Origin: Oceanivirga salmonicida
GTDB taxonomy: Bacteria; Fusobacteriota; Fusobacteriia; Fusobacteriales; Leptotrichiaceae
NCBI RefSeq assembly: GCF_001517915.1
Contig: NZ_LOQI01000009.1
Span: 1 to 38,733, forward strand
DNA length: 38,733 bases
Reading direction: 5' to 3'
A program made the position numbers and the translations under genes. The notes beneath the pieces were generated by a model. The model saw only the letters and a list, made by a program, of their open reading frames with translations, was not told where the DNA came from and searched no databases. Shown piece after piece: positions 25,209 through 33,897 of the stretch; within the stretch, counting starts at the first letter, position 1, and each line of letters opens with the position of its first letter.

Positions 25209-25628
25209 TTAAATTAAAACTTTTTTTAAAAAGAATTCTTTATGATTTTCAGGGCTATTTTCTAAAACTCCGAAAATTTCAAATCCATTTTTTAAATAAA
25301 ATTCATATCCTTGAAAATCAAAACTATCTAAATGAGCAATACGACAACCATATTTTTTAGCATCAGATAATAATTTATTAAGTAATTTTGTCCCATATTT
25401 TTTATTCCTGTAATTTTTATCTACCCAAAGTGTTTCTATATAAAGTATTTTCCAAAGAACTGAGCATCCAACAATTCCACCTATAATTTTATTGCTATCA
25501 GATTTGATAACATATGAAAAAACTTTATATGGTGTTCTTTGTGTTAATTTTAAACTTTCTTTATTATGTATTAATAACATATTTTCAATATAATCTATAT
25601 CATCACTACTACTTTTTACTATTTTCAT
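25209..25628 (-). CDS. GNAT-family N-acetyltransferase
   Basis: A 139-residue acetyl-CoA-dependent acetyltransferase domain. The core shows ETLWVDKNYRNKKYGTKLLNKLL, which covers beta-4 and the pyrophosphate-binding loop (R/Q-x2-G-x-G/A, here RNKKYGT), followed by the C-terminal CRIAHLDSFDFQGYEFYLKNGFEIFG typical of small GNAT enzymes. AAAGGA is read on the minus strand at 25641-25636, seven bases before the ATG. It is the only complete leftward gene in the window. The substrate cannot be told from sequence. Confidence 0.8.
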   Translation of the reverse strand: MKIVKSSSDDIDYIENMLLIHNKESLKLTQRTPYKVFSYVIKSDSNKIIGGIVGCSVLWKILYIETLWVDKNYRNKKYGTKLLNKLLSDAKKYGCRIAHLDSFDFQGYEFYLKNGFEIFGVLENSPENHKEFFLKKVLI

Positions 25629-25741
25629 TGTTTAGTCCTTTCATTATATTTTCTAATTTTTATAATTGTATCATAAAAAAAAATTAAAGTTAATAGAATA
25701 AAGTTTGATATTAATATTTTTAAATACTAACTTTAAATTAT

Positions 25742-25770
25742 TTGACAATTTAACTTAAAAATAATACTAT
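25742..25770 (+). promoter_or_regulatory. Promoter of the S4-domain gene
   Basis: TTGACA (25742-25747), 17 bases, then TACTAT (25765-25770). The predicted leader is about 25 bases and contains AAGGGG seven bases before the ATG at 25801. Confidence 0.6.
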
Positions 25771-25800
25771 ATTGTAAAAGTTTAAATATAAGGGGAAAAA

Positions 25801-26514
25801 ATGATAAATGAAAGAATACAAGAATTAATAAATTTAGCACAAAATATGGGGTATATAACTTATACTAATTATTTAACACCTAATGATTATCTATTTTTTG
25901 AAGATAAATATGAAGATTTAATAATTAAAAAAAGTGGTAAATTAAGAAAAATGTTAGCATTTGTACCAAATTATTTCTCAGAAAATGACGTTATTTTTCC
26001 AGAGACACTTATTAAAATATCAGTTAATAATAAATTTAGAAAGTATACAAACAAAGATTTTTTAGGGTCTATAATGGGTCTTAACATAGATAGAAAATAT
26101 ATAGGAGATATATTTCAAATAGATGATAATATAGCCTACGTTTATGTAGAAAATAAGGTATTAGATATTATTTGTAATAATCTTACGAAAATAGCTAAAA
26201 ATACTTGTGAAATCAGTATAATAAATGAAAAAATAGATTTAGATTTTAAATATGAAATAAAAAAATATACTATTTCATCAGTAAGACTAGATAATATAGT
26301 TTCTGCTATTACTGGTATGAGTAGAACAAAAGCAAAAGAATATATACAATTTGGTTTATGTAAGATTAATTACGATGACTGTATTGATGCTTCAAAAACC
26401 ATTAAAGAAGGAAGCATAATCTCTATGAAAGGTTATGGGAGATATATTTATTCAGGCATAGTAAAATACAGTAAGAAAGAAAAGCCAGTTATTGAGATTA
26501 AGACATTTATATAA
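25801..26514 (+). CDS. YlmH-like S4-domain RNA-binding protein
   Basis: The 237-residue protein has the layout of YlmH: an N-terminal region with NDYLFFEDKYEDLII, a central part matching the YlmH ferredoxin-like fold (FLGSIMGLNIDRKYIGDIF, then IAYVYVENKV), and a C-terminal S4 RNA-binding domain at about 160-220 (SSVRLDNIVSAITGMSRTKAKEYIQFGLCKINY). YlmH was first noted in division gene clusters and was later shown in Bacillus to bind stalled large subunits as an RqcP-like ribosome-quality-control factor. Here it is not near division genes. The family call rests on motif order; function is by analogy. Confidence 0.8.
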   Translation: MINERIQELINLAQNMGYITYTNYLTPNDYLFFEDKYEDLIIKKSGKLRKMLAFVPNYFSENDVIFPETLIKISVNNKFRKYTNKDFLGSIMGLNIDRKYIGDIFQIDDNIAYVYVENKVLDIICNNLTKIAKNTCEISIINEKIDLDFKYEIKKYTISSVRLDNIVSAITGMSRTKAKEYIQFGLCKINYDDCIDASKTIKEGSIISMKGYGRYIYSGIVKYSKKEKPVIEIKTFI

Positions 26515-26535
26515 AAAAAGAATGGAGTGGAGAGA

Positions 26536-27612
26536 ATGGGAAAAATTAATGAATTTTTTTGGGTAATAATGAAAGGACTCGCTTCTGTTTTTATGATTAT
26601 ATATATATTTCATAGATTGTTTATGTTTTTTAAAGAAAAATTAAAAAAGTGGTGGTCAAATTTAAAGATTGATTATGTACAATCATTATTATTTTCTATT
26701 TTTATTGGTTTTATAATAATATCATTAATTATTAAATGTTTGCATATTTATTATTTGAAAAAAGTTTGTAATGTTAATATAGAAAATGATATTTATGTAG
26801 TAATTTTAATGACATATATATTAATAATTTCTATAGTAATATTTTTTATATATAGTTGGGTTCAAAGAAAGTTAGAAATTTTTAATTCATTTTGTGTAAG
26901 AGTATATGGAATAGATAATAGTAAAAATGATAATTATGTTGAAAAAACAAAAAAAGAAGAAAAAAAATATTTGATAATAGCAATGGCAATGTGTGCAAAA
27001 GATGGAGAATTATTATTAAATATTAAAAATAATAAATGGTTTGACACAAAACAATCAAGAAATTTTAGTATTTCAAGAGAAATTTTATCAGTGAAAAATA
27101 ATTTAATAAGATTAAAAAATATAGAGGGTTTTTTATATATAAGAAATAATACTATAAGATTAATTGAATTAACAATTATTTCATTAGTATCATTTTTCTT
27201 ACTTGAATCTCGTAAAATAATATTTGAAATTATAAAGAATATGCCTAATATTGTTGAAATTATAAGAAGTAGAGAACATACTAAATTTAATATTAGTGAG
27301 CAAACAGGATTGATGTTGTCTTTAATAGCATTATATTTTGCTTTCATATCATTAGTTTCAGGGATGAAAAATGAAAAAAATAGAATGGTTGAAATATTAA
27401 AAGAGTTATCAGATGAAAGTGATGAAAATTTATTTTATAAAATAAAACAAATATTAAATGATAAAAAAAATGTAAATACACAAATAAAAGAAATAAATGC
27501 TAAAATTGGCGAAATTAAATTTAAAGATGGATTATTTTTTAGTTTTGTTTTTCTTTTGTCATGTTCCGGTTTAATGATATGGTTAATACATAAAATTTTA
27601 AATTTACAATAA
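26536..27612 (+). CDS. Unidentified multi-pass membrane protein
   Basis: A 358-residue protein of no recognised family. Hydrophobic segments are visible at about 8-30, 49-70 and 85-108, then a charged cytosol-like middle (about 110-205) with YVEKTKKEEKKYLIIAMAMCAKDGEL, then further segments at about 208-230, 252-275 and 330-350, separated by a lysine-rich stretch (EILKELSDESDENLFYKIKQIL). The ATG at 26536 has GGAG eight bases upstream; a GTG at 26527 is an alternative. It follows the S4 gene by 21 bases and could be co-transcribed. Poor conservation signals and extreme A+T suggest a lineage-specific gene. Confidence 0.65.
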   Translation: MGKINEFFWVIMKGLASVFMIIYIFHRLFMFFKEKLKKWWSNLKIDYVQSLLFSIFIGFIIISLIIKCLHIYYLKKVCNVNIENDIYVVILMTYILIISIVIFFIYSWVQRKLEIFNSFCVRVYGIDNSKNDNYVEKTKKEEKKYLIIAMAMCAKDGELLLNIKNNKWFDTKQSRNFSISREILSVKNNLIRLKNIEGFLYIRNNTIRLIELTIISLVSFFLLESRKIIFEIIKNMPNIVEIIRSREHTKFNISEQTGLMLSLIALYFAFISLVSGMKNEKNRMVEILKELSDESDENLFYKIKQILNDKKNVNTQIKEINAKIGEIKFKDGLFFSFVFLLSCSGLMIWLIHKILNLQ

Positions 27613-27669
27613 TTATATAATAAGTAGCTAAAAATATCTATTTATGTTAAAATCTATTGAGGTGATTAT

Positions 27670-28407
27670 ATGAAAAAAGTTGCGGCATTTTTTGATGTAG
27701 ATGGGACAATTTTTAGAAATTCATTACTTATAGAGCATTTTAAATTATTAATATCATATAAGTTTTTAAGTTATGATGCTTGGTATATATCTGTTGAAGA
27801 TAAGTTTGAAAAATGGAGTAAGCGTGAAGGTGATTATGAAGAGTATTTATATGCTCTCACAGATCAATATGTTGAAGGCTTAAAGAAAATGAATATAGAA
27901 GACGTAGATTATATAGCTAAAAGAGTAATTGAACTTAAAGGAGATAACGTATATAAATATACAAAAGATAGAATAAAATATCATAAAGAGCAAGGTCATG
28001 AGATAGTAATAATATCAGGAAGTCCTAGCTTTTTAGTGAGTAAAATGGCAAAAAAATTGGGAATAGATAATTATTATGCAACTAAATATATAGTAAAAGA
28101 TAATAAATACACAGGGGAAGTTATACCTATGTGGGATAGTGTTAGTAAAAACAAAGCAGTATCCGAATTTATAGCAAAAAAAGATATAGATTTATCTAAA
28201 TCATACGCTTATGGAGATACAACAGGGGATTTTTCTATGTTTAAATTAGTAGGTTATCCTATTGCATTAAATCCAGCAAAAAGATTATTAAATAAAATAA
28301 TTGCAGATAATGAAGTATCTAAAAAAGCAAAAATAATAATAGAAAGAAAAGATGTTATATACAATCTTAAAGCAAATCAAATAGAATATAACAGGGAGGA
28401 AATATGA
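27670..28407 (+). CDS. HAD-superfamily subfamily IB phosphatase
   Basis: A 245-residue phosphatase of the SerB-like HAD-IB group. Motif I is FFDVDGTIF with nucleophile D9 and acid D11, motif II is IISGSPSFLV, a conserved lysine lies in DSVSKNKAV, and motif III is YAYGDTTGDFSMFKLVG. This set is complete, so the protein should be active; substrates of this group include phosphoserine and lipid-linked phosphates and cannot be chosen here. AGGTGA is seven bases before the ATG. Its stop overlaps the ABC-F start by ATGA, implying coupled translation. Confidence 0.88.
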   Translation: MKKVAAFFDVDGTIFRNSLLIEHFKLLISYKFLSYDAWYISVEDKFEKWSKREGDYEEYLYALTDQYVEGLKKMNIEDVDYIAKRVIELKGDNVYKYTKDRIKYHKEQGHEIVIISGSPSFLVSKMAKKLGIDNYYATKYIVKDNKYTGEVIPMWDSVSKNKAVSEFIAKKDIDLSKSYAYGDTTGDFSMFKLVGYPIALNPAKRLLNKIIADNEVSKKAKIIIERKDVIYNLKANQIEYNREEI

Positions 28408-29996
28408 TACAAACGAGTAATTTATCTGTACAGTACGGAGGTAGAAAATTATTTGATGATGTAAATGTAAAATTTTTACAAGGTAATTGTTATGGAATAA
28501 TAGGAGCAAATGGTGCAGGGAAATCAACATTTTTAAAAATACTTATAGGAGAAATTGACTCAACAACTGGTGAAGTTATAATTGATAAAGGTAAAAGAGT
28601 ATCATTTTTAAAACAAGATCACTTTGCTTATGAAGAAGAAACTGTATTAGATGTAGTAATAATGGGGCATAAAAAATTATGTGAAGTAATGAAAAAAAGA
28701 GATGAACTATATCAAAAAACAGAATTTAGTGAAGAAGATGGTATGTTGGCAGCCGAATTAGAAGGAGAATTTGCAGAATTAGATGGTTGGGATGCTGAAA
28801 CAAATGCTGAAAAAATATTAGTAGGATTGGGTATACCTATTTCTGAACATTCTAAAAAAATGAGTAATTTAATGGAATCTGATAAAGTTAAAGTATTATT
28901 AGCACAAGCTATATTTGGAAACCCTGATATACTTTTATTAGATGAGCCTACAAATGGACTGGATTTAAAAGCAACAACTTGGCTTGAAAACTTTTTGATG
29001 GATTTAGAAAATACTACTGTATTAGTTGTATCGCATGACAGACATTTTTTAAATAAAGTATGTACTCATATAGCAGATATAGATTATGGTAAGATAAAAA
29101 TATTTGTTGGAAACTATAATTTCTGGTATGAATCAAGTCAAATAGTACAAGAATTATTGAGAAATCAAAATAAAAAAGTAGAACAAAAGCGTAAAGAATT
29201 ACAAGAATTTATAGCAAGATTTTCTGCTAATGCTTCTAAATCAAAACAAGCAACTAGTAGAAAAAAACAACTTGAAAAATTACAACTTGAAGATATGCAA
29301 GTATCTAATAGAAAATATCCATGGATTGATTTTAAAGCAGATAGAGAAGCAGGAAATAATATGCTTACAGTATCCAATATATGTAAAACAATAAATGGAG
29401 AAAAGGTGTTAAATAATGTTAGTTTTACTATAAATACAGGAGAAAAAGCAGTATTTATAAGTGAAAATGATTTAGCAATAACAACTTTATTTAAAATTTT
29501 AGTTGGAGAAGAAGAAGCCGATAGCGGAACTTTTGAATGGGGAGTAACAACTTCTAGATCATATTTCCCGAAAGATAATAATGAATTTTTTGAAAATATT
29601 GATTTAAGTCTTATAGATTGGTTAAGGCAATATTCAATGGATCAACATGAAGAATATATTAGGGGTTATCTGGGAAGAATGTTATTTTCAGGAGAAGAAG
29701 CTAGAAAAAAAGCCAAAGTTTTATCAGGTGGAGAAAAAGTTAGATGCATGTTATCAAGAATGATGTTGTCAGGTGCTAATGTGTTGGTATTAGATAATCC
29801 AACAGATCACCTAGATTTAGAATCTATAACATCACTTAATAAAGCACTAATGAGATTCCCTGAAACTATTTTATTCACTACTAAAGATCATGAATTTAAT
29901 GAAACAGTTTCAAATAAGATAATAGATATTAAAGAAGATGGAGTTGTAGAGAAATTATGTACTTATGACGAGTATATGTTTAATGATGATAAATAG
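28404..29996 (+). CDS. ABC-F protein (YbiT/YkpA-like) with one degenerate ATP site
   Basis: ABC-F proteins bind the ribosomal E site and act on translation. The 530-residue length and FGNPDILLLDEPTNGLD region match the YbiT/YkpA group. NBD1 has intact Walker A (GANGAGKST, K40), Walker B with E181, and H211; NBD2 has an intact signature LSGGE (440-444). The other composite site is altered: NBD1 signature reads LMESDK (156-161) in place of the expected L-x-GGEK, NBD2 Walker A has I359 where lysine is expected (SENDLAITT), Walker B reads LDNPT with N465 in place of the catalytic Glu, and K494 replaces the H-loop His. The linker (about 240-310) is lysine-rich and helical as expected for the ribosome-reaching arm. 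The start overlaps the phosphatase stop. Confidence 0.9.
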   Translation: MIQTSNLSVQYGGRKLFDDVNVKFLQGNCYGIIGANGAGKSTFLKILIGEIDSTTGEVIIDKGKRVSFLKQDHFAYEEETVLDVVIMGHKKLCEVMKKRDELYQKTEFSEEDGMLAAELEGEFAELDGWDAETNAEKILVGLGIPISEHSKKMSNLMESDKVKVLLAQAIFGNPDILLLDEPTNGLDLKATTWLENFLMDLENTTVLVVSHDRHFLNKVCTHIADIDYGKIKIFVGNYNFWYESSQIVQELLRNQNKKVEQKRKELQEFIARFSANASKSKQATSRKKQLEKLQLEDMQVSNRKYPWIDFKADREAGNNMLTVSNICKTINGEKVLNNVSFTINTGEKAVFISENDLAITTLFKILVGEEEADSGTFEWGVTTSRSYFPKDNNEFFENIDLSLIDWLRQYSMDQHEEYIRGYLGRMLFSGEEARKKAKVLSGGEKVRCMLSRMMLSGANVLVLDNPTDHLDLESITSLNKALMRFPETILFTTKDHEFNETVSNKIIDIKEDGVVEKLCTYDEYMFNDDK

Positions 29997-30023
29997 GCCT
30001 TTTAAAATGAGGGCTTATTTTTT
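29992..30023 (+). terminator. Terminator after the ABC-F gene
   Basis: AATAGGCC (29992-29999), overlapping the TAG stop, pairs with GGCTTATT (30012-30019) with one G-U, and is followed by TTTT. Confidence 0.65.
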
Positions 30024-30262
30024 ATATGATTCTAGAAAAGTTCTAAAACTATTATTTTATATTATTTAGTAATCCAATTATTATATTTTTCCATGTATCA
30101 TAATGTATCGTAGAAATAACTGTAAGTATTTATTGTCATATTATCTATTATTACAAAAAATTAAAATAATATAAGATATGATGAAACATTTTATTTTTAA
30201 AAGATATATTTATACATTTAGAATTTTTAGTTGAATTTATATCATTTCATATTTTCTTTATA
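30024..30262. other. Long AT-rich intergenic region
   Basis: About 240 bases with no ORF above a few codons, no tRNA-like cloverleaf and no recognised RNA motif. Apart from the promoter and dyad at its right end (described separately), nothing identifiable was seen. Confidence 0.6.
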
Positions 30263-30299
30263 TTGATTTTTTTAGTAAATATTAGTATAATATTACTAA
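30263..30299 (+). promoter_or_regulatory. Promoter with a near-perfect dyad over the -10 box
   Basis: TTGATT (30263-30268), 17 bases, TATAAT (30286-30291). TTAGTAAATATT (30272-30283) and AATATTACTAA (30289-30299) form an inverted repeat, perfect except for one extra A, centred on the spacer/-10 region. This is the position of a classical repressor operator. GGAGGA follows at 30302-30307. Confidence 0.6.
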
Positions 30300-30314
30300 G
30301 TAGGAGGAAATATT

Positions 30315-30512
30315 ATGAAAAAAAATATAAAATTATTATTATGTAGTATGTCTAGTATTTTTATAAGTACATCAGTAACTGCAAATGATATTATTAATAA
30401 ATATCCATCTACATTTGAAAAAGATGATAAAATTGCATTAGAAAAAGATTGGAAAAAGGTTGGAAATGATATAAGAAAGGCAATGAACTTGTATGGTAGA
30501 GGAAGTAATTGA
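30315..30512 (+). CDS. Small exported hypothetical protein
   Basis: A 65-residue ORF with the strong site TAGGAGGA eight bases upstream. Residues 1-23 form a signal peptide (basic MKKN, hydrophobic core, cleavage site about SVTA|ND). The mature part, about 42 residues, is charged and amphipathic (ALEKDWKKVGNDIRKAMNLY). No family was recognised. Its last 20 bases overlap the next ORF in another frame. The well-formed promoter, ribosome-binding site and signal peptide argue that it is real. Confidence 0.65.
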   Translation: MKKNIKLLLCSMSSIFISTSVTANDIINKYPSTFEKDDKIALEKDWKKVGNDIRKAMNLYGRGSN

Positions 30513-30897
30513 AAAAGAATCTATAGAAGAAGTTGATGATAATGATACTATTATGACATCAGTTGAAATAACTTATGGACCATTACCATCACCTGATATT
30601 TTATATCAATATAAAAATGTACAGCCTGATGCACCAGATAGAATAATAAAAATGGCAGAATTGCAAACTGAAAATAGAGTAAATATGGAAACAAAAGAGC
30701 AAGAAAATGTTCATAAATTAAGAAATGAACAATCGAGTAGAGAAAATCAAGCACAAGTATTTGCGTTTATATTGTTATTATGTATGGTTTTAGGGAGTCT
30801 TTATTTAATATATGTAGACAAAGAAATTTCTGGATTTATAACCTTGGGAACAACAATAATAACAACAGGTTTAGGTTATTTAATGAGTAGAAAATAA
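30493..30897 (+). CDS. DUF2335 family membrane protein
   Basis: The 134-residue protein shows the DUF2335 pattern: YGPLPSPDILYQYKNVQPDAPDRIIKMAE (in relatives, GPLPPPE-x4-Y and PGAAERIL-MAE), then a polar helix with ENRVNMETKEQENV and RENQAQ, and two membrane segments at about 90-106 and 112-130. The N-terminal 25 residues are acidic. The ATG at 30493 is essentially forced: TGA at 30484-30486 closes the frame upstream. Only AAAGG 12 bases away is available, so it may rely on coupling to the small exported ORF it overlaps. Function of the family is unknown; members are often found in accessory or phage regions. Confidence 0.8.
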   Translation: MVEEVIEKESIEEVDDNDTIMTSVEITYGPLPSPDILYQYKNVQPDAPDRIIKMAELQTENRVNMETKEQENVHKLRNEQSSRENQAQVFAFILLLCMVLGSLYLIYVDKEISGFITLGTTIITTGLGYLMSRK

Positions 30898-30902
30898 TAA
30901 TT

Positions 30903-30931
30903 AAAGACATTGAAAAAAAATGTCTTTTTTG
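30903..30931 (+). terminator. Terminator after the DUF2335 gene
   Basis: AAAGACATT (30903-30911) and AATGTCTTT (30919-30927) form a perfect 9-bp stem around a 7-base loop, followed by TTTG. Confidence 0.8.
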
Positions 30932-30993
30932 TTATAAAGTTTTACATAAATTTAGAAAAAACATATTATTTATTTGTGTATAAATTGTCAAAA

Positions 30994-31023
30994 TTGATTT
31001 TAATATATTCCATATGGTATAAT
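30994..31023 (+). promoter_or_regulatory. uvrA: uvrA operon promoter
   Basis: TTGATT (30994-30999), 18 bases, TATAAT (31018-31023). No LexA-type operator was recognised around it, so SOS control is not supported by what is visible. Confidence 0.55.
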
Positions 31024-31064
31024 ATTCAAATAAAATAAAAATAAATATATAGGTTTGGTGAATA

Positions 31065-33896
31065 ATGGATTATATAAGAATAAAGGGTGCTAGAGAAAAT
31101 AATTTAAAAAATATTTCACTAGATATACCTAAAAATAATATGGTTGTAATAACAGGGGTTTCAGGAAGCGGTAAATCTTCTTTGGCTTTTGATACTATTT
31201 ATTCTGAAGGACAAAGAAGATATGTTGAGAGTTTATCAGCATATGCTAGACAATTTATTGGTCAAATGAAAAAACCTGAATTAGATAGTATAGAAGGATT
31301 ATCTCCTGCAATATCTATTGAGCAAAAAAGTGTATCTAAAAATCCTAGATCTACTGTTGGAACTATGACAGAAGTTTATGATTATATGAGATTATTATGG
31401 GCTCACATAGGTATACCACATTGTCCAGTTTGTAATGAAAATGTTTCAAAAAAATCTATTGATGAAATAGTAAATGACATTATTTTAAAAGCAAATACAA
31501 ATGATAAATTGATAATATTATCACCTGTTGTAAAAGATAGAAAAGGTAGTTTTAAAAATCTATTTTCTAATCTTAAAAAACAAGGATTACAAAGATTACA
31601 AGTAAATGATCTTTTACTAGATTTAGATGATGAAATAGTATTAGATAAAAATAAAAGACATAATATATATGCAATAATAGATAGAATAATAGTAAAAAGA
31701 GAAGATGAAGAACAAGTTTCAAGAATAACAGAAGCTATAGAATTAGCAGCAATAATGTCTAATGGGAATGTAAGTATAGAAATAAATTCTAAAAAATTTG
31801 ATTATTCAGAAAATTTCATATGTCCTAAGCATGAAGATATAACATTTCCTGAAATAGTACCAAGACTGTTTTCTTTTAATGCACCTTTTGGGGCTTGTAA
31901 AACTTGTAATGGTTTAGGTTCTAGTCTTTTAGTTGATGTAAATAAGTTGATATTAGATGAAAATATGCCAATAAATGATGGTGGAGTATATGTTTGTGGT
32001 GGAGCAAGTAAAAGTAGTTGGACTTATAAACTATATTCTGATTTTTTAGCATCTAATAAAATTGATGGAAATAAATCATTTAAAGAATTAACAAAAAATG
32101 AAAAAAATATATTATTATATGGTTCTAATAAAGAATTTGATTTTAATATAAATACAAAAGAATATAATTTTAATGGAAAGAAAAAATTTGATGGTATATA
32201 TGGTCTTACGGTTAGAAGATATAAATATAAAGATGCATTTTCTGAAAAATTTGCTGAAGAATTAGAAAATAAATATATGACAGAAAAAATATGTGAAACT
32301 TGTAATGGAGATAGATTAGAAAATGTTGTTTTAAATATTACCATAAATGATAAAAATATTATAGATATTACTAAACTTAGTATAAATGAAGCATATGATT
32401 TTTTTGAAAGTTTGGTATTAACTGAAAAAGAAGAACATATAGCAAAGGAAATACTAAAAGAAATTAGACAAAGATTAAGTTTTATGGTTAATGTAGGATT
32501 AGATTATTTAAGTATGTCAAGGGGAACTAAGACTTTATCTGGTGGAGAATCACAAAGAATAAGACTTGCAACTCAAATAGGTAGTAAATTAACAGGTGTT
32601 ATATATGTACTAGATGAACCTAGTATAGGCTTACACCAAAGAGATAATGAAAGATTACTTAGTACATTAAAAGAATTAAAAGAGATTGGAAATACTTTAA
32701 TTATAGTAGAACATGATGAAGAAACTATGAGAGAGTGTGATTATTTAATAGATATAGGGCCTGGTGCTGGTAAATTTGGTGGAGAAATCGTTGCTAAGGG
32801 AAGTCCAAAAGAAGTAATGAAAAATTCTAAATCAGTAACGGGGAAATTTTTAAGTGGTAAACTTGAAATACCTATTCCTAAAAAAATAAGAAAATCAAAA
32901 AAATATATAGAATTAAAAAATTGTAAGGGAAATAATCTAAAAAATATATCTATTAAAATACCTAAGGGAACTTTAACAGTAGTTACAGGGGTTTCAGGTA
33001 GTGGTAAAAGTAGTCTTATTAATCAAACTTTATATCCAGCCTTATCAAATAAGATATACAATAGTAGATTATACCCATTAGAATACAAAGAAATAAAAGG
33101 GTTTGAAGATTTAAAAAAGGTTATAAATATAGATCAAAGTCCTATAGGTAGAACACCTCGTTCTAATACAGCTACATATACTAAAATCTTTGATGATATA
33201 AGAGATATATTCGCAAATACAAAAGATGCAAAATTAAGAGGATATAAAAAGGGTAGATTTTCATTTAATGTTAAAGGTGGAAGATGCGAAGCATGTTCTG
33301 GAGCAGGTATAGTAAAAATAGAAATGAATTTTTTACCAGATGTATATGTAGAATGTGAAATATGTAAAGGTAAAAGATATAATAAAGAAACATTAGAAGT
33401 AAAATATAAAAATAAAAATATAGCTGAAGTTTTAAAAATGTCAGTTATAGAAGCATATGAATTTTTTGAAAAAATACCTAATCTTAAAAGAAAATTAAAT
33501 ACTTTAATAGAAGTAGGTATGGACTATATTTCATTAGGGCAAAGTGCAACTACTTTATCAGGTGGAGAAGCACAAAGAATAAAATTATCTAGTGAATTAT
33601 CTAAAATCAGTAATGCTGATACTATATATATATTAGATGAACCTACAACTGGTTTACACTTTGAAGATATACAAAAATTATTAAGTGTTCTTAATAGTTT
33701 GGCAGATAAAGGAAATACTGTAGTTGTGATAGAACATAATCTAGATGTTATAAAATCAGCAGACTATATTATAGATATAGGACCAGAAGGTGGAGACAAA
33801 GGTGGTAATATAGTTGCTACTGGAACTGTAAAAGATATAGCAAAAAATAAAAAATCTCATACAGGTAAATTTTTAAAGAAAATATTAGGAGAATAA
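31065..33896 (+). CDS. uvrA: Excinuclease ABC subunit A
   Basis: UvrA is the damage-recognition ATPase of nucleotide excision repair, working as a dimer with UvrB. The 943 residues have normal length and contain two ABC domains: Walker A GVSGSGKSS near 32-40 and again in the second half, signatures LSGGESQRIRLA and LSGGEAQRIKLS, and Walker B segments VLDEPSIGLH and ILDEPTTGLH. Zinc-finger cysteines are present: CPVC and C-x-KH with CKTCNGLG in the first half, and CEACSGAG with CEICKGKRY in the second. The start ATG follows TTTGGTGA. UvrB and UvrC are not in the window. Confidence 0.98.
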   Translation: MDYIRIKGARENNLKNISLDIPKNNMVVITGVSGSGKSSLAFDTIYSEGQRRYVESLSAYARQFIGQMKKPELDSIEGLSPAISIEQKSVSKNPRSTVGTMTEVYDYMRLLWAHIGIPHCPVCNENVSKKSIDEIVNDIILKANTNDKLIILSPVVKDRKGSFKNLFSNLKKQGLQRLQVNDLLLDLDDEIVLDKNKRHNIYAIIDRIIVKREDEEQVSRITEAIELAAIMSNGNVSIEINSKKFDYSENFICPKHEDITFPEIVPRLFSFNAPFGACKTCNGLGSSLLVDVNKLILDENMPINDGGVYVCGGASKSSWTYKLYSDFLASNKIDGNKSFKELTKNEKNILLYGSNKEFDFNINTKEYNFNGKKKFDGIYGLTVRRYKYKDAFSEKFAEELENKYMTEKICETCNGDRLENVVLNITINDKNIIDITKLSINEAYDFFESLVLTEKEEHIAKEILKEIRQRLSFMVNVGLDYLSMSRGTKTLSGGESQRIRLATQIGSKLTGVIYVLDEPSIGLHQRDNERLLSTLKELKEIGNTLIIVEHDEETMRECDYLIDIGPGAGKFGGEIVAKGSPKEVMKNSKSVTGKFLSGKLEIPIPKKIRKSKKYIELKNCKGNNLKNISIKIPKGTLTVVTGVSGSGKSSLINQTLYPALSNKIYNSRLYPLEYKEIKGFEDLKKVINIDQSPIGRTPRSNTATYTKIFDDIRDIFANTKDAKLRGYKKGRFSFNVKGGRCEACSGAGIVKIEMNFLPDVYVECEICKGKRYNKETLEVKYKNKNIAEVLKMSVIEAYEFFEKIPNLKRKLNTLIEVGMDYISLGQSATTLSGGEAQRIKLSSELSKISNADTIYILDEPTTGLHFEDIQKLLSVLNSLADKGNTVVVIEHNLDVIKSADYIIDIGPEGGDKGGNIVATGTVKDIAKNKKSHTGKFLKKILGE

Positions 33897-33897
33897 A

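Noticed and set aside
26934-27347. Antisense ORF of 137 codons opposite the membrane-protein gene
   Set aside because: Its translation is a hydrophobic shadow of the sense frame, with no ribosome-binding site; the sense ORF is longer and has a placed start.
30024-30262. A hidden RNA gene in the long gap before the DUF2335 cassette
   Set aside because: No stable GC-containing stems, tRNA landmarks or conserved riboswitch segments could be found by eye.
30315-30897. One gene broken by a frameshift (exported mini-protein plus DUF2335)
   Set aside because: The DUF2335 frame is closed by TGA at 30484-30486 just before its ATG, the first ORF ends in its own frame after a complete signal-peptide protein, and DUF2335 proteins do not normally carry a signal peptide.
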